NCBI RefSeq assembly: GCF_023554255.2
Contig: NZ_JAMJWD020000001.1
Span: 434,001 to 498,000 of the forward strand
Direction of reading: 5' to 3'
Length of the DNA stretch: 64,000 nt
From: Phyllobacterium sp. 21LDTY02-6
Lineage (GTDB): Bacteria; Pseudomonadota; Alphaproteobacteria; Rhizobiales; Rhizobiaceae
Part shown: one piece after another, positions 15,827 through 28,174 of the stretch
Layout of the letters: each line of letters begins with the position of its first letter
Position numbering within the stretch: position 1 is the first letter of the stretch
Notes under the pieces: generated by a model
The model's input: only the letters and a program-made list of their open reading frames with translations
The model's database searches: none
Told to the model about the DNA's origin: nothing
Position numbers and translations under genes: made by a program

Positions 15827-16821
15827 ACGAAGCAGCCGACGACAGGCACATTCCGGTTCTCATCGACGAAGTCATCGCAGCATTGCGTCCCGGCAAGGGC
15901 ACGCGCATCATCGACGGCACATTTGGCGCCGGCGGTTACACGAAGCGCATCCTAGAAACGGGTGCGGAAGTCATCGCGATCGACAGGGACCCTTCGGCCA
16001 TCGCGGCCGGACGGCAGCTGGAAAAGGATCATGCCGGGCGCCTGACGCTGGTGCAGGGGACATTCTCGACATTGGACCAGGTGGCCCTTCTCGGCGCGCC
16101 GGATGGCATCGTCCTCGATATCGGCGTGTCGTCGATGCAACTCGACGAGGCCGAGCGCGGCTTCTCCTTCCAGAAGGATGGTCCCCTCGACATGCGCATG
16201 TCGAGCGCCGGCGCCAGCGCTGCCGATGTCGTCAACCGTTTCAAGACCGGCGATCTTGCCCGCATCTTCAATTTCCTTGGCGAGGAACGTCAGGCCGGCC
16301 GTATCGCGCGGATGATCGAGAAACGCCGCGCGAGCGAGCCTTTCGAGCGGACGCGCGACCTTGCCAATGCCATCGAGGCGCTGGTCGGTCGCAACCCCAA
16401 GGTGCCGATTCATCCCGCCACACGCGTGTTCCAGGCATTGCGGATCTTCGTCAATGACGAGCTGGGTGAGCTCGTCCGGGCGCTGCATGCTGCCGAGCGG
16501 GTATTGAAGCCGGGCGGAAGGCTCGTCGTCGTCACCTTTCATTCGCTCGAAGACCGCATCGTCAAGCGGTTCTTCGCCGATCGGGCAGGGGCGGCGACCG
16601 GATCGCGTCATCTGCCGCAGGTGGAGCAGCGGCTGGCGAGCTTCACGCCCATCGGCAAGGGCATCGTGACACCGGGCGAGACGGAACTGGCGCGCAATCC
16701 GCGATCGCGCTCGGCCAAGCTCCGCGCCGGCGAACGCACGGACAATCCGCCGCTTGCCGAAGATCACTCGATCTATGGCTTGCCGCAACTTCCGCAAATC
16801 CATGAAACCGCGAGGAACTGA
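15823..16821 (+). CDS. rsmH: 16S rRNA (cytosine-1402-N4)-methyltransferase RsmH
   Basis: 332 residues from the ATG overlapping the mraZ stop; the much longer in-frame extension upstream runs across mraZ in another frame and is a shadow. Motifs: [13 protein letters not shown] near the N-terminus, [15 protein letters not shown] (SAM site, about 33-47), and [17 protein letters not shown] (about 238-254), all hallmarks of RsmH/MraW. It methylates N4 of C1402 in the ribosomal P site. Second gene of the dcw cluster, as is usual. Confidence 0.96.
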   Translation: MNEAADDRHIPVLIDEVIAALRPGKGTRIIDGTFGAGGYTKRILETGAEVIAIDRDPSAIAAGRQLEKDHAGRLTLVQGTFSTLDQVALLGAPDGIVLDIGVSSMQLDEAERGFSFQKDGPLDMRMSSAGASAADVVNRFKTGDLARIFNFLGEERQAGRIARMIEKRRASEPFERTRDLANAIEALVGRNPKVPIHPATRVFQALRIFVNDELGELVRALHAAERVLKPGGRLVVVTFHSLEDRIVKRFFADRAGAATGSRHLPQVEQRLASFTPIGKGIVTPGETELARNPRSRSAKLRAGERTDNPPLAEDHSIYGLPQLPQIHETARN

Positions 16822-16823
16822 AC

Positions 16824-17228
16824 GTGCTGCGCACCTTTGACATCATCCTCATCGGCCTCATGATCACGGCAGCTTCCGTGACCTACAAGATCAAGCATGA
16901 CGCCGAAAAGCAGATGACGCAGGTCAGCAAGCTCGAACGCATGATCGCCGACGAGCGCGACACCATCGATCTGCTGAAGGCCGACTGGAGCCTGCTGACC
17001 CAGCCCAACCGGCTGCAGAAGCTCGTCGAGACCTATCACGACCAGCTCCAGCTCCAGTTCGTCGAGGCCCAGCAGATCGTCGGGCTGAACGAACTGCCGC
17101 AGCCGAAGCCGGCAGTGGAGAATTTCAAGTCCATTGCAGACATCATAACCGAGGCCGATGCCGGGGCCCTCGGAACCGACGACACGCTGACCGGCAGCGT
17201 GGCCAAGCCGAAGGGAGCGACGCACTGA
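16824..17228 (+). CDS. ftsL: Cell division protein FtsL
   Basis: 134 residues, GTG start two bases after the rsmH stop. A short cytosolic tail, one membrane helix (about 5-21), then a periplasmic coiled-coil (about 28-70, QMTQVSKLERMIADERDTIDLLKADW) with the FtsL-typical LLKADWSLLTQPNRLQKLV. FtsL joins FtsQ and FtsB in the trimer that activates FtsW-FtsI. Identification rests on topology and position between rsmH and ftsI, as sequence is poorly conserved in this family. No ftsB gene is in the window. Confidence 0.88.
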   Translation: MLRTFDIILIGLMITAASVTYKIKHDAEKQMTQVSKLERMIADERDTIDLLKADWSLLTQPNRLQKLVETYHDQLQLQFVEAQQIVGLNELPQPKPAVENFKSIADIITEADAGALGTDDTLTGSVAKPKGATH

Positions 17229-18967
17229 TGGCTGGGGCGTGGATCAAGCGGAAGAAACCCGTCGTGCAGGATGCCGGAACGCCGGCCTTCGCGCTCGATG
17301 CGCGCAAGAAGAAGACCGGCAGCCGCGCTCGCAATCGCGTCGTCATGGCCATTGCCTGCTTCGTCGGCATCTACGGCGTCATTGGCGGCCGCCTCGTCTA
17401 TTACGGCATGCAGGAGGATGCGACCGGCTATAACGGCCCGACAGGCAGCACCCTCGCGGCGCGGCCGGACATTCTCGACCGCAATGGCGAAGTGCTTGCG
17501 ACGGATATCAAGACCAATTCGCTGTTCGCCGAGCCGCGCAAGATCATCGATCCGGACGAGGCCATCGAACTGCTCTCGACCGTCCTGCCGGACCTGAATT
17601 TCGAGCAGACCTATAATCGCCTGAAGAGCGGCAGCGGCTTTGCCTGGCTGAAGCGCGGACTGACGCCGCAGCAGAAGAGCCAGATCATGGCGCTCGGCAT
17701 TCCGGGCATCGGCTTCAGGACCGAGAAGGCACGGTTCTATCCGGGCGGGCCGACCGCGTCGCATATTCTCGGTCTGGTGAATATCGACAATCAGGGCATT
17801 GCCGGCATGGAGAAATATATCGACGCGCAGGGGCTCTCCGACCTGCGCGACGTCGGGCTTGCCGATAGCCGTTCGCTCGAGCCCGTCCGCCTGTCGATCG
17901 ATCTTCGCGTCCAGCACGTGGTTCGCGACGTGGTGGTGCAGGCGATGCAGAAATACAGCGCCATTGCCGCTGGCGCGGTCGTCCTGAACGTCAATACCGG
18001 CGAAGTTCTCGCCATGGCTTCGGCGCCGGATTTCGATCCCAACAATCCCGTCGATGTCGGTGACAAGGACCGCCTCAACCGCATGTCGGCGGGCGCCTAT
18101 GAGATGGGATCGACGATCAAGAGCTTCACCACGGCGATGGCGCTCGATTCGGGCAAGGTCAATCTGCAGAGCACGTTCGACGCGCGCCGGCCCATCACCA
18201 TCGGTCGCCAGACGATCCGGGATTTCCACGGCAAGGGCCGTGTCCTGACGCTGCCGGAAGTCTTTATCTACTCCTCCAATATCGGCTCGGCCAGGGAGGC
18301 CGACGTGGTCGGCATCGAGGGACATCGTGAATTCCTGCATCGCCTGGGCCTTCTCGACCGGATGCAGACCGAACTGCCGGAAGTGGCACGGCCGATGGAG
18401 CCGAAAGTCTGGAAGAAGGTCCATTCCATCACGATCTCCTTCGGCCATGGAATGGCCACAACACCCCTGCAAACAGCGGTCGGGGCAGCTGCCCTGATGA
18501 ATGGGGGCAAGCTCATCCCGCCGACATTCCTGCCGCGCACGCCGGAGCAGGCGGCGGAGGTGGGCAAGCGGGTGATCAGCGAGAAGACGAGTGAAGACAT
18601 GCGCTACCTTTACCGCCTGAATGCCGAGCCCGGTTCCGGAGGTTCCGGTTCGCGCGCGACGGTCAAGGGCTACCGGGTCGGCGGCAAGACCGGAACGGCG
18701 GAAAAGGTGGTCAATGGCCGCTATTCGAAGGATGTGCGCTTCAATGCCTTCGTCGCAGCCTTTCCGATCGACAAGCCGGAATATGTGGTGCTGACGATCG
18801 TCGACGAACCGAAGCCGGAATCCGGCAAGGTCGGTGCCACGGCCGGTTTCAATGCCGCGCCGATGGTTCAGGAGATCATACGACGTTCCGCCTCGTTCCT
18901 CGGCGTCAAGCCAGACTTCGAGGAAGAACAACAATCCGCTCCATTGATGGTGAATTTTAATCAGTAG
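17228..18967 (+). CDS. ftsI: FtsI, septal peptidoglycan transpeptidase (PBP3)
   Basis: 579 residues. Basic cytosolic tail, single membrane helix (about 37-58), PBP dimer domain, and transpeptidase domain. Active-site Ser295 lies in EMGSTIKS (SxxK), followed by YSSNIGS (SxN) and VGGKTGTAEKV (KTG). It crosslinks septal peptidoglycan with FtsW as the glycosyltransferase partner. The ATG shares one base with the ftsL stop (TGATG). After the stop there is a 72-base gap before murE, the first small break in the cluster. Confidence 0.97.
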   Translation: MAGAWIKRKKPVVQDAGTPAFALDARKKKTGSRARNRVVMAIACFVGIYGVIGGRLVYYGMQEDATGYNGPTGSTLAARPDILDRNGEVLATDIKTNSLFAEPRKIIDPDEAIELLSTVLPDLNFEQTYNRLKSGSGFAWLKRGLTPQQKSQIMALGIPGIGFRTEKARFYPGGPTASHILGLVNIDNQGIAGMEKYIDAQGLSDLRDVGLADSRSLEPVRLSIDLRVQHVVRDVVVQAMQKYSAIAAGAVVLNVNTGEVLAMASAPDFDPNNPVDVGDKDRLNRMSAGAYEMGSTIKSFTTAMALDSGKVNLQSTFDARRPITIGRQTIRDFHGKGRVLTLPEVFIYSSNIGSAREADVVGIEGHREFLHRLGLLDRMQTELPEVARPMEPKVWKKVHSITISFGHGMATTPLQTAVGAAALMNGGKLIPPTFLPRTPEQAAEVGKRVISEKTSEDMRYLYRLNAEPGSGGSGSRATVKGYRVGGKTGTAEKVVNGRYSKDVRFNAFVAAFPIDKPEYVVLTIVDEPKPESGKVGATAGFNAAPMVQEIIRRSASFLGVKPDFEEEQQSAPLMVNFNQ

Positions 18968-19039
18968 CGCCGCGAATCGAAGCAAAGCCATGCGTTTCTT
19001 CCGGCAAAGCATCAGGTAGAAGACAGGTCCGGTCCGGCC

Positions 19040-20509
19040 ATGAAACTAGAACAACTGAACGGTATCCCCGCCCTGGCCAAGTCGGAACTTGGCAGAACGA
19101 CCATTACCGGCCTGACATCGGATTCACGCCAGGTGGAACCGGGATATCTGTTTGCCGCGCTCAAGGGCTCGAAGGCCGACGGCACAGTCTACGCAGCGGA
19201 TGCGGCGGCGCGCGGAGCCGCCGTCATCATCGCCTCGAAGGATGCCAAGCTCGGCGGCATCAAGGCTCCGATCGTCTATGTCGATGATCCGCGCCGCGCA
19301 TTGGCGCTGGCGGCGGCAAGCTTCTACGGCCGCCAGCCCGACGTCATGGTCGCGATCACCGGCACCAGCGGCAAGACTTCGGTGGCCTCGTTCACGCGCC
19401 AGATCTGGGCGCATGCGGGTTTCGCCTCCGCAAGCATCGGTACGACGGGCGTCGTATCGCCCCGCCGCGAGGATTATGGCTCGTTGACTACGCCCGATCC
19501 CGTCGAACTGCACCGACTGCTCCGCGAACTCGCGGATGAGGGCGTCACCCATGCGGCGATGGAGGCCTCGTCCCATGGTCTCGACCAGCGCCGGCTCGAC
19601 GGCGTGGTGCTTTCCGCCGGCGCATTCACCAATCTCGGCCGCGATCACATGGATTATCATGCGACGGTCGAAGAATATCACGCCGCAAAGCTGCGACTTT
19701 TCACCGAATTGCTGCCGAAGGGCGGCCCGGCGGTCATCTTCGCCGACGATCCGTTTTCGAAGGCGACCATCGCGGCGGCGACGGCAGTGGGCTGCAAGGT
19801 TCTTACCGTTGGCCGCAAGGGCGAATTCATCTCGCTCAAGCGCGTCGAACACGAGCGCTTCCGGCAGCATGTGGAGGTTCATATCGCCGGTGATATCTAC
19901 GAGATAACCCTGCCGCTCGCCGGTGATTTCCAGGTTGCCAACGGGCTGGTGGCCGCAGGGCTGGCAATAGCCACGGGCGTGCCCGCCGCCGCCGCCATGC
20001 GCGGCCTCGAAAGACTGAAAGGCGCTCCCGGCCGTCTCGATCTCGTCGGCGCCACCGAAGATGGTGCGCCAGCCTATGTCGATTATGCCCATAAGCCGGA
20101 CGCGCTGGAAAATGTGCTGACCTCGGTGCGCCCCTTCACCACCGGACGCGTCATCATCGTCTTCGGCTGCGGTGGAGACCGCGACCGGGGCAAGCGGCCG
20201 ATGATGGGCGAAATCGCCACCCGCCTTGCCGATGTCGTCATCGTCACCGACGACAATCCGCGCTCGGAGGTTCCTGCGGCCATCCGCGCCGAGATATTGG
20301 CCGCCGCTCCCGGCGCCGTGGAGATCGGCGATCGCCGCGAGGCGATTCGCGAGGCGGTGGGCATGATGCGGCTGGGCGACACCTTGATCGTCGCCGGCAA
20401 GGGGCATGAAGAAGGGCAGACCGTCGGCGACGTGGTGCTGCCATTCTCCGACCATGTCGAAGTGGCGCAGGCGCTGAAGGACCGCGCCCTGGCGGGAAGC
20501 GGCTCATGA
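19040..20509 (+). CDS. murE: UDP-MurNAc-L-Ala-D-Glu:meso-diaminopimelate ligase MurE
   Basis: 489 residues. Mur ligase N-terminal domain ([15 protein letters not shown]), ATP loop GTSGKT at 108-113, and a C-terminal domain with DDNPRSE, the DNPR motif that selects meso-diaminopimelate rather than lysine. It adds the third residue of the stem peptide in the cytoplasm. Its stop overlaps the murF ATG by four bases. The ribosome site is weak. Confidence 0.97.
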   Translation: MKLEQLNGIPALAKSELGRTTITGLTSDSRQVEPGYLFAALKGSKADGTVYAADAAARGAAVIIASKDAKLGGIKAPIVYVDDPRRALALAAASFYGRQPDVMVAITGTSGKTSVASFTRQIWAHAGFASASIGTTGVVSPRREDYGSLTTPDPVELHRLLRELADEGVTHAAMEASSHGLDQRRLDGVVLSAGAFTNLGRDHMDYHATVEEYHAAKLRLFTELLPKGGPAVIFADDPFSKATIAAATAVGCKVLTVGRKGEFISLKRVEHERFRQHVEVHIAGDIYEITLPLAGDFQVANGLVAAGLAIATGVPAAAAMRGLERLKGAPGRLDLVGATEDGAPAYVDYAHKPDALENVLTSVRPFTTGRVIIVFGCGGDRDRGKRPMMGEIATRLADVVIVTDDNPRSEVPAAIRAEILAAAPGAVEIGDRREAIREAVGMMRLGDTLIVAGKGHEEGQTVGDVVLPFSDHVEVAQALKDRALAGSGS

Positions 20510-21939
20510 GTCTGCTCTGGTCATCCGACGCCATGCTGGAGGCGATGAACGGGCGGCCGGTCGGCACCCTGCCCGAGGGCATTACCGGCATTTCCATCGA
20601 CACGCGCACGCTGAAGGAGGGCGAGGCCTTCTTTGCCATCAAGGGCGATGCGCTCGACGGACATGATTACGCTACGGCGGCAGTGGCGGCGGGCGCCGCG
20701 CTGCTGGTCGTCGCCGAGGCGAAACTGCCGGCGCTCGGCAAGCTCAAGGCGCCGCTGATCGTCGTCGACGACGTGCTGGCCGCGCTGACGCGGCTCGGCA
20801 TTGCCTCGCGGGAACGGTCCCATGCCCAGATCATCGCGGTGACCGGTTCGGTCGGCAAGACGACCACCAAGGAAGCCCTTCGCCACGTGCTCGCCGATTG
20901 CGGCAAGGTGCACGCCTCGGTGGCCTCCTTCAACAATCATTGGGGCGTGCCACTGACGCTCGCAAGGATGCCGGGCGATACGGATTTCGGCGTGTTCGAG
21001 ATCGGCATGAACCATCCCGACGAGATCAGGCCGCTTGTAAGGATGGTGAGGCCGCATGTCGCGTTGATCACGCTTATCGCCGCCGCCCATCTCGGCCAGT
21101 TCAAGAACCTGCAGGAGATCGCGGCAGCGAAGGCCGAGATATTCGAAGGGCTCGTGCCAGGCGGATACGCCTTGCTCAATCGTGATGATAAATACTTCAA
21201 ATCGCTTGAGAAAATGGCATTCGCGGCCGGCGTCGAGCATATCAAGTCCTTCGGCGAAAGCCGGCTTGCCGACTACCGCCTGATGAAGTTGAAGCTGCAT
21301 GACGAATGTTCCTGCATGACGGCGCGCCTGGACGGCGAGGAGGTCGTGGCGAAGGTCGGAGCGCCCGGCCGCCATATAGTGCAGAACGTGCTTGCGGTGC
21401 TCGGCGCCGCGCATCTGACGGGGGCGGACATGGCCAAGGCCGTGCTTGCCCTGGCGTCGCTGCGGGCCGAGGGCGGGCGCGGGGAGCGCCATGTGCTCGA
21501 AATCGGGCGGGGTACGTTCACGCTCATCGACGAGAGCTACAATGCCAACCCCGCCTCGATGCGCGCGGCTGTCGAACTCCTGGCCGCGGCGAAACCGGCC
21601 GGCAATGGCCGCCGCATCGCGGTGCTTGGCGACATGCTGGAACTCGGCAAGCACTCCGCCAGGCTGCATGCCGAGCTTTCAGCGGTGATCAGCGACAACA
21701 AGATCGACATGGTGTTTTTGGGCGGGCCTGAAATGCAGGCCCTCAAAACGGCAATGCCGGTTGATATTCACGCCGAATACAGGCAGAGCGTCGAGGAATT
21801 GCAACCGCAACTGCTCAAGACGATCCGGGCTGGTGACGTGATCATGGTCAAGTCATCCAAGGGGACCGGGTTTTCCCGGATCGTCAAGACGCTCTTGCAG
21901 AAATACAACGCTGCCGCGCCGCTCGCTCCAGCCGAGTGA
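20506..21939 (+). CDS. murF: UDP-MurNAc-tripeptide:D-Ala-D-Ala ligase MurF
   Basis: 477 residues. [18 protein letters not shown] at the N-terminus, ATP loop [12 protein letters not shown] (about 109-120), and [16 protein letters not shown] (about 345-360), as expected for MurF. It adds D-Ala-D-Ala, made by Ddl encoded 7 kb downstream, to complete the pentapeptide precursor. Overlaps murE by four bases; 31 bases separate it from mraY. Confidence 0.96.
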   Translation: MSLLWSSDAMLEAMNGRPVGTLPEGITGISIDTRTLKEGEAFFAIKGDALDGHDYATAAVAAGAALLVVAEAKLPALGKLKAPLIVVDDVLAALTRLGIASRERSHAQIIAVTGSVGKTTTKEALRHVLADCGKVHASVASFNNHWGVPLTLARMPGDTDFGVFEIGMNHPDEIRPLVRMVRPHVALITLIAAAHLGQFKNLQEIAAAKAEIFEGLVPGGYALLNRDDKYFKSLEKMAFAAGVEHIKSFGESRLADYRLMKLKLHDECSCMTARLDGEEVVAKVGAPGRHIVQNVLAVLGAAHLTGADMAKAVLALASLRAEGGRGERHVLEIGRGTFTLIDESYNANPASMRAAVELLAAAKPAGNGRRIAVLGDMLELGKHSARLHAELSAVISDNKIDMVFLGGPEMQALKTAMPVDIHAEYRQSVEELQPQLLKTIRAGDVIMVKSSKGTGFSRIVKTLLQKYNAAAPLAPAE

Positions 21940-21970
21940 ACCCGCGGGGAATGGGGAAAGGCATTAGTCG

Positions 21971-23053
21971 ATGCTTTATTATCTTGCCGGCCTGGCGGAA
22001 CATGTCCAGTTCCTGAACGTGTTCCGCTACATCACGTTCAGGACCGGCGGCGCGCTGATCACCTCGGCGCTGATCGTTTTTCTTTTCGGGCCGCGTATCA
22101 TCGACTCCCTCCGCATCCGCCAGGGCCGCGGCCAGCCTATCCGTGCCGACGGGCCGCAGACGCATTTCAAGAAGGCCGGAACGCCGACAATGGGCGGCCT
22201 CATGATCATGACGGGCATTCTCCTGTCGTCGCTGCTCTGGGCCAACTGGTCCAACATCTATGTCTGGGTAGTCCTGCTCGTCGCCGTCAGCTTCGGTGCG
22301 ATCGGCTTCTATGATGATTACCTCAAGGTCAGCAAACAATCGTTCCGCGGCTTCTCGGCAAGAGCGCGCCTCGGCATCGAGTTCCTGATCGCCGCCGTAG
22401 CCGGGCTTGCCATCATGTGGGCCGGGCAGGAGCCGTTCTCGTCATCATTGACGTTCCCCTTCGCCAAGCAGCTGATCCTCAATCTCGGTATCTTCTTCAT
22501 TCCCTTTGCCGCTTTCGTCATGGTGGGCGCGGGCAATGCCGTGAATTTCACCGATGGTCTCGATGGACTCGCCACCGTGCCCGTGATGATTGCCGCCGCG
22601 TCCTTCGGCGTCATCGCCTATCTGTCCGGCAATGCGATCTTCGCCGATTACCTGCAGATCCATTTCACCCCGGGCACCGGCGAACTCGCCGTCGTCCTCG
22701 GCTCGGTGATCGGGGCCGGCCTCGGCTTCCTCTGGTTCAATGCGCCGCCGGCGGCAATCTTCATGGGCGACACGGGTTCGCTGGCGCTTGGCGGCCTGAT
22801 CGGCGCCGTGGCCGTGGCGACGAAGCATGAAATCGTTCTCGCCATCATCGGCGGCGTGTTCGTGATGGAGGCGATGTCGGTCATCATCCAGGTCGCGTCC
22901 TTCAAGCTCACCGGCAAGCGCGTATTCCTGATGGCGCCCATCCATCATCACTTCGAAAAGAAAGGCTGGACGGAAAGCCAGGTGGTCATCCGGTTCTGGA
23001 TCATCGCTGTCATCCTGGCGCTGATCGGCCTTTCGACCCTGAAGTTGCGGTGA
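21971..23053 (+). CDS. mraY: Phospho-MurNAc-pentapeptide transferase MraY
   Basis: 360 residues, about ten membrane helices. Contains [20 protein letters not shown] (catalytic Asp pair), [13 protein letters not shown] and [13 protein letters not shown], the four best known MraY signatures. It transfers phospho-MurNAc-pentapeptide to undecaprenyl phosphate, giving lipid I at the inner membrane. Ribosome site GAAAGG precedes the ATG. Confidence 0.97.
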   Translation: MLYYLAGLAEHVQFLNVFRYITFRTGGALITSALIVFLFGPRIIDSLRIRQGRGQPIRADGPQTHFKKAGTPTMGGLMIMTGILLSSLLWANWSNIYVWVVLLVAVSFGAIGFYDDYLKVSKQSFRGFSARARLGIEFLIAAVAGLAIMWAGQEPFSSSLTFPFAKQLILNLGIFFIPFAAFVMVGAGNAVNFTDGLDGLATVPVMIAAASFGVIAYLSGNAIFADYLQIHFTPGTGELAVVLGSVIGAGLGFLWFNAPPAAIFMGDTGSLALGGLIGAVAVATKHEIVLAIIGGVFVMEAMSVIIQVASFKLTGKRVFLMAPIHHHFEKKGWTESQVVIRFWIIAVILALIGLSTLKLR

Positions 23054-23060
23054 GTTGCCG

Positions 23061-24473
23061 ATGATCGCCGCCCACTCCATGAAAGGCAAGATCGTCGCGC
23101 TGTTCGGCCTTGGTGGCTCGGGCATTGCGACGGCGAGGGCTATTCTTGCCGGTGGAGCGGAGGTCGTCGCCTGGGACGACAATCCGGAGAGCGTCCTGCG
23201 CGCCAGGTCGGCCGGCGTCCCGACGCTGGACCTGCGGCAGGCCGACTGGAAGCAATTCTCCTCGTTCGTGCTGTCGCCGGGCGTGCCGCTGACGCATCCG
23301 CGCCCGCACTGGACCGTCGATCTTGCCCGTGCCGCCGGTGTCGAGATCATCGGCGATATCGAGCTTTTCGTGCGCGAGCGCAACCTTGCGGCCAAGGCCG
23401 ATGCGTTCATCGCCATAACCGGCACCAACGGCAAATCCACCACGACCGCACTGATCGCCCATATCATCAGGAACGCCGGCAGGGACATGCAGCTCGGCGG
23501 CAATATCGGCACTGCGGTCATGACGCTGGAGCCGCCGGCAGATGGCCGGTTCTATGTGGTCGAATGTTCGTCCTACCAGATCGATCTCGCGCCGTCGCTC
23601 AACCCCACGGCGGGCATCCTTCTCAATCTGACGCCGGATCATCTCGACCGGCACGGAACCATGCAGCATTATGCCGAGATCAAGGAGCGGCTGGTCGCCG
23701 GCAGCGACACCGCGATCATCGGCGTCGATGACAGCTATTGCGCGGCGATCGCCGACCGGCTGGAGCGGGCAGGCAAGCGGGTGGAGAGAATATCCAAGCG
23801 CATGCCGGTCCGGAACGGATTTTTCGCCGATGGCGCCGACCTGTTCGAGGCGCGGGACGGCGAGGCGCGGCTGATCGCGTCGCTCACCGGCATCGGCTCG
23901 CTGCGCGGCGAGCATAATGCGCAGAATGCACTTGCCGCCATTGCCGCCTGCCGCACGGCAGGTCTTTCCGAGGAAGAGATCGGCCAGGGCCTTGCCACTT
24001 TCCCGGGGCTTGCGCACCGCATGGAGCAGGTAGGGCGTATCGGCCCGACCCTCTTCGTCAACGATTCCAAGGCAACCAATGCCGAAGCCGCTGCGCCGGC
24101 GCTCTCGTCCTTTTCGCGCATCTACTGGATCGCAGGCGGATTGCCGAAGGAGGGCGGGATAAGCTCGCTATCCGGCTTCTTCCCGCGGATCGTCAAGGCC
24201 TATCTCGTCGGCGAGGCCGCACCGCAATTCGCTGCCGCATTGGGCGATGCGGTGCCGTTCGAGATTTCGGGCACCGTTGCATCGGCCGTCGCCCACGCCG
24301 CCGCCGACGCGGCAAGGGACGGTTCGCAGGAGCCCGTCGTCCTGCTGTCGCCCGCCTGCGCCAGCTTCGACCAGTTCCAGAATTTCGAGAAACGCGGCGA
24401 GGCATTCCGCGCTGCAGTCTTGGCGCTCGAGGGCGCATCACCGATTGGGGGTTCTGATGGTAAGTCGCATTGA
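23061..24473 (+). CDS. murD: UDP-MurNAc-L-Ala:D-Glu ligase MurD
   Basis: 470 residues from the ATG at 23061, chosen because GGTGA, overlapping the mraY stop, lies seven bases upstream; a TTG at 23055 would add two residues. [13 protein letters not shown] forms the N-terminal nucleotide-like fold, [16 protein letters not shown] (about 115-130) the ATP loop, and [15 protein letters not shown] (about 333-347) the central signature. It adds D-glutamate to UDP-MurNAc-L-Ala. The 3' end overlaps ftsW by 17 bases. Confidence 0.96.
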   Translation: MIAAHSMKGKIVALFGLGGSGIATARAILAGGAEVVAWDDNPESVLRARSAGVPTLDLRQADWKQFSSFVLSPGVPLTHPRPHWTVDLARAAGVEIIGDIELFVRERNLAAKADAFIAITGTNGKSTTTALIAHIIRNAGRDMQLGGNIGTAVMTLEPPADGRFYVVECSSYQIDLAPSLNPTAGILLNLTPDHLDRHGTMQHYAEIKERLVAGSDTAIIGVDDSYCAAIADRLERAGKRVERISKRMPVRNGFFADGADLFEARDGEARLIASLTGIGSLRGEHNAQNALAAIAACRTAGLSEEEIGQGLATFPGLAHRMEQVGRIGPTLFVNDSKATNAEAAAPALSSFSRIYWIAGGLPKEGGISSLSGFFPRIVKAYLVGEAAPQFAAALGDAVPFEISGTVASAVAHAAADAARDGSQEPVVLLSPACASFDQFQNFEKRGEAFRAAVLALEGASPIGGSDGKSH

Positions 24474-25611
24474 CCGTGGTCCCGTCGCCGAATGGTGGTG
24501 GACGATTGATCGCTTTCTTCTCGCCGCCTGCCTCAGCCTGATGGGGCTCGGCATATTGCTTTCCTTCGCTGCCAGCCCCGCCGTGGCGGAGCGCATCGGC
24601 CTCGAGAGCTTCTACTTCGTCAAGCACCAGTCGATGTTCATGGTGCCCGCCGTCGTCGTCATGTTCGCGGTGTCGTTCATGGCGCCGCGCACGATCCGCC
24701 GCTTCGCCATCATACTCCTCGCCGGTTCGCTGGTGGCGATGGTGGGAGCACTCTTCTTCGGCATCGAAGTCAAGGGCGCGCGGCGCTGGGTGTCGCTCGC
24801 CGGTATCTCCGTGCAGCCGTCCGAATTCATGAAGCCGGCCTTCGTCATCGTCTGTGCCTGGCTTTTCGCGGAAAACGAACGCCGCAAGGACATTCCGGGC
24901 AATTTCTTCTCCATGGTGCTGTTCTGCATCGTCGCGGCGCTGCTCGTCGCGCAGCCCGATCTCGGCCAGACGATCCTGACGGCCGGCACCTGGGGTGCGA
25001 TGTTCTTCATGGCGGGCGTGCCCTGGATCTGGATCATCGGGCTTGGCGTCCTTGGCGCGGCGGGCTTCTTCAGCGCCTATACGGTATTTCCCCACGTCGC
25101 CGGCCGTATCGACCGCTTCCTGACAGGGGAAGGCGACACGTTCCAGGTGGACGCAGGCCGGGAGGCGATCATTCGCGGTGGCTGGCTCGGGCAGGGCCCG
25201 GGCGAAGGCACGATCAAGCGCATCATCCCCGACAGCCACACGGATTTCATCTTCTCCGTCACGGCCGAGGAATATGGCATAGCGCTCTGCCTGCTGCTGG
25301 TACTCATCTTCGCCTTCATCGTCATCCGCGGCCTGTCGATCGCGCTCAAGGAACGCGATGATTTCACACGGCTGGCCATTTCCGGTCTGGTCATTCTCTT
25401 CGGCTTCCAATCGATCATCAACATGTCGGTCAATCTGCACCTGATGCCCGCCAAGGGCATGACCCTGCCGTTCATTTCCTATGGCGGTTCGTCACTGATC
25501 TCGGTGGCTATCTCCACGGGCCTCCTGCTCGCGCTGACGCGCCGCCGTCCCGAGGCTCGCCGCTCCGCAACACTGGAAAGCAGCATGGCCTCCATGGCGC
25601 GCGCGGGTTAG
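24457..25611 (+). CDS. ftsW: FtsW, septal peptidoglycan glycosyltransferase (SEDS family)
   Basis: 384 residues from the ATG at 24457 (GGGGG six bases upstream); the longer upstream frame lies within murD and is rejected. About ten membrane helices. SEDS signatures include [31 protein letters not shown] and [14 protein letters not shown]. FtsW polymerises lipid II into septal glycan together with FtsI, encoded 5.5 kb upstream in the same cluster. Confidence 0.97.
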   Translation: MVSRIDRGPVAEWWWTIDRFLLAACLSLMGLGILLSFAASPAVAERIGLESFYFVKHQSMFMVPAVVVMFAVSFMAPRTIRRFAIILLAGSLVAMVGALFFGIEVKGARRWVSLAGISVQPSEFMKPAFVIVCAWLFAENERRKDIPGNFFSMVLFCIVAALLVAQPDLGQTILTAGTWGAMFFMAGVPWIWIIGLGVLGAAGFFSAYTVFPHVAGRIDRFLTGEGDTFQVDAGREAIIRGGWLGQGPGEGTIKRIIPDSHTDFIFSVTAEEYGIALCLLLVLIFAFIVIRGLSIALKERDDFTRLAISGLVILFGFQSIINMSVNLHLMPAKGMTLPFISYGGSSLISVAISTGLLLALTRRRPEARRSATLESSMASMARAG

Positions 25612-25614
25612 CCA

Positions 25615-26745
25615 ATGTCGAAGGGTGTTATCTTCCTGGCCGCCGGTGGTACTGGCGGCCACCTCTTTCCGGCCGAGGCCCTGGCGCACGAACTCATCGA
25701 GCGCGGATGGGATATCCAGCTGGCGACCGACGATCGCGCCGAGCGGTTCACATCGGGATTTCCGGCCAGCAAGATCCATGTCGTGCGCTCCGCCACCATA
25801 GCGGGGCGCAACCCTCTGGCGCTGGCGAGAACGTTCTGGACGCTCTGGCTGGGCAATCTCGATTCGCGCCGGCTGTTTCGTTCGGTGAAGCCGAAGCTCG
25901 TCGCCGGCTTTGGCGGCTACCCGACATTGCCGCCGCTCTATGCGGCGACCGCCATGCGCATACCGACCCTCGTCCACGAGCAGAACGCCGTCATGGGACG
26001 CGCCAACAAGGCGCTGGCGGCGCGCGTCGATGCTATTGCCGGAGGCTTCCTCGCGGATGCGCCCGGGCCCTATGCCGCAAAAACGGTGATCACCGGAAAT
26101 CCGGTCCGGCCGGCCGTGCTCGCCGAAGTCGGCAGGCCCTACAAGGCGTCGCAGGCGCATCAGCCGTTTCACTTCCTCGTCTTCGGCGGCAGCCAGGGCG
26201 CGCAATATTTCTCGTCCGCAGTCCCGGAAGCCATCAAGCTTCTGGCGCCTGAAATACGGTCGCGGCTCGTCATCACCCAGCAGGCCCGCCCCGAGGATGA
26301 GGGGCAGGTGCGCGGCACCTACCAGGCGCTGGGCGTGAGGGCCGATGTCGCGGCGTTCTTCAAGGACATGCCGCAGCGGATCGCCGCCGCGCATTTCGTC
26401 CTGTCCCGTTCCGGAGCGTCCACCGTTTCCGAAATTGCCGCTATTGGACGCCCGGCGATCCTGGTGCCGTTCCCCCATGCGCTCGATCATGACCAGGCCG
26501 CCAATGCCGCGGCCCTGCAGGCAGCGGGCGGCGCGGATGTGATCAAGCAATCGGAGCTGTCGCCCGAGCGCATTGCAACCCTGCTTGCGCAGGCCATGGA
26601 TGAGCCCACGCGCCTGGCGCGCATTGCGGAAAATGCGAGAAGCACGGGCAAGCCGCATGCTGCGAGGTTGCTCGCAGACCTCGCAGAGGCTATTGCAACC
26701 GGCCAAAGCGTCGAAAAGTTCAAGAAGGAAGGAGTGCGTCCATGA
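25615..26745 (+). CDS. murG: MurG, lipid II-forming GlcNAc transferase
   Basis: 376 residues. N-terminal [17 protein letters not shown] is the lipid-binding loop of Mur[14 protein letters not shown] and [14 protein letters not shown] follow; the C-terminal domain has [10 protein letters not shown] and [22 protein letters not shown] for UDP-GlcNAc. It converts lipid I to lipid II on the inner face of the membrane. Three bases separate it from ftsW; its end overlaps murC by four. Confidence 0.97.
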   Translation: MSKGVIFLAAGGTGGHLFPAEALAHELIERGWDIQLATDDRAERFTSGFPASKIHVVRSATIAGRNPLALARTFWTLWLGNLDSRRLFRSVKPKLVAGFGGYPTLPPLYAATAMRIPTLVHEQNAVMGRANKALAARVDAIAGGFLADAPGPYAAKTVITGNPVRPAVLAEVGRPYKASQAHQPFHFLVFGGSQGAQYFSSAVPEAIKLLAPEIRSRLVITQQARPEDEGQVRGTYQALGVRADVAAFFKDMPQRIAAAHFVLSRSGASTVSEIAAIGRPAILVPFPHALDHDQAANAAALQAAGGADVIKQSELSPERIATLLAQAMDEPTRLARIAENARSTGKPHAARLLADLAEAIATGQSVEKFKKEGVRP

Positions 26746-28142
26746 AGATGCCGCTCAATATAGGTCTCGTCCATTTCATCGGTATCGGTGGTATCGGGAT
26801 GAGCGGCATTGCGGAAGTGCTCCACAATCTCGGCTACAGGGTGCAGGGCTCCGACCAGTCCGATGGCGCCAATGTCCAGCGTCTGCGCGACAAGGGCATC
26901 GAGGTCTTCGTCGGCCACGCGGCGGCCAATCTTGGCGATGCCGAAGTCGTCGTCGTCTCGACGGCCATCAAGAAGTCCAATCCCGAACTCGCGGCCGCAC
27001 GCGAAAAGCTGCTTCCGATCGTGCGCCGCGCCGAGATGCTGGCGGAACTGATGCGCTTTCGCCAGGCTGTCGCCATCGGCGGTACCCATGGCAAGACCAC
27101 GACCACGTCGATGGTCGCGACCCTGCTCGACGCCGGGCGGCTCGATCCGACCGTCATCAATGGCGGCATCATCAATGCCTATGGCACGAATGCGCGCATG
27201 GGCGGCGGTGACTGGATGGTGGTGGAGGCGGACGAGAGCGACGGCACGTTCCTCAAGCTGCCGGCCGATATCGCCGTCATCACCAATATCGACCCCGAAC
27301 ATCTCGACCATTACGGCACGTTCGACCGCGTCCGCGAGGCATTCCGGCAATTCGTCGAGAACGTGCCCTTCTATGGTTTCGGCGTGATGTGCCTCGACCA
27401 TCCGGAAGTGCAATCGCTCGTCTCGCGGATCGAAGACCGCCGGGTCATCACCTATGGCGAAAACCCGCAGGCGGATGTGCGCTTCGTCAATCTCGTCGTT
27501 GACGGTGCGACCTCGCGCTTCGACGTGCAGATCGCCCGGCGCAAGACGGGCGAGATCACGGAGATCACCGGCCTGACCCTGCCCATGCCGGGCCGGCACA
27601 ATGTTTCGAACGCCACCGCGGCCATCGCCGTCGCGAGCGAACTCGGCATATCGGCGGAAGACATCAAGAAGGGGCTTTCTTCCTTCGGCGGCGTGAAGCG
27701 CCGCTTTACCCATACGGGCAGCTGGAACGGTGTCGAGATATTCGACGATTACGGCCACCATCCCGTCGAGATAAAGGCGGTGCTCAAGGCCGCGCGCGAT
27801 TCAGCCAGGGGACGCGTCATCGCCATCGTGCAGCCGCATCGGTTCACGCGCCTCGCAAGCCTGTTCGACGAGTTCGCCGCCTGCTTCAACGATGCCGATA
27901 CGGTCGTCGTCGCTCCCGTCTATACGGCGGGCGAAGAGCCGATCGACGGCGTGACGTCCGAGGCGCTGGTGGCGAAGATCAAGACCGCCGCGCACCGCGA
28001 TGCGCGCTATGTTGCCGGACCGGAGCAGATCGCCCCGCTGATCGCCGGAATAGCCAAGCCCGACGACTATGTGGTCTTCCTCGGTGCAGGCAATATCACG
28101 CAATGGGCTTACGCCTTGCCAAAAGAGCTGGCGGCGCTCTAA
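26742..28142 (+). CDS. murC: UDP-MurNAc:L-alanine ligase MurC
   Basis: 466 residues. [16 protein letters not shown] (nucleotide fold), [16 protein letters not shown] (ATP loop, about 109-124), [12 protein letters not shown] and the C-terminal [14 protein letters not shown] are all MurC hallmarks. It adds L-alanine to UDP-MurNAc, the first step of stem-peptide synthesis. ATGA overlap with murG; murB follows after 32 bases. Confidence 0.97.
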   Translation: MKMPLNIGLVHFIGIGGIGMSGIAEVLHNLGYRVQGSDQSDGANVQRLRDKGIEVFVGHAAANLGDAEVVVVSTAIKKSNPELAAAREKLLPIVRRAEMLAELMRFRQAVAIGGTHGKTTTTSMVATLLDAGRLDPTVINGGIINAYGTNARMGGGDWMVVEADESDGTFLKLPADIAVITNIDPEHLDHYGTFDRVREAFRQFVENVPFYGFGVMCLDHPEVQSLVSRIEDRRVITYGENPQADVRFVNLVVDGATSRFDVQIARRKTGEITEITGLTLPMPGRHNVSNATAAIAVASELGISAEDIKKGLSSFGGVKRRFTHTGSWNGVEIFDDYGHHPVEIKAVLKAARDSARGRVIAIVQPHRFTRLASLFDEFAACFNDADTVVVAPVYTAGEEPIDGVTSEALVAKIKTAAHRDARYVAGPEQIAPLIAGIAKPDDYVVFLGAGNITQWAYALPKELAAL

Positions 28143-28174
28143 ATCGCTCCTAGCCGAGCGCCTGGAAGGATAGA

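Noticed and set aside
17036-19012. 658-codon frame antisense to ftsI
   Set aside because: Shadow of ftsI; no domain, no ribosome site.
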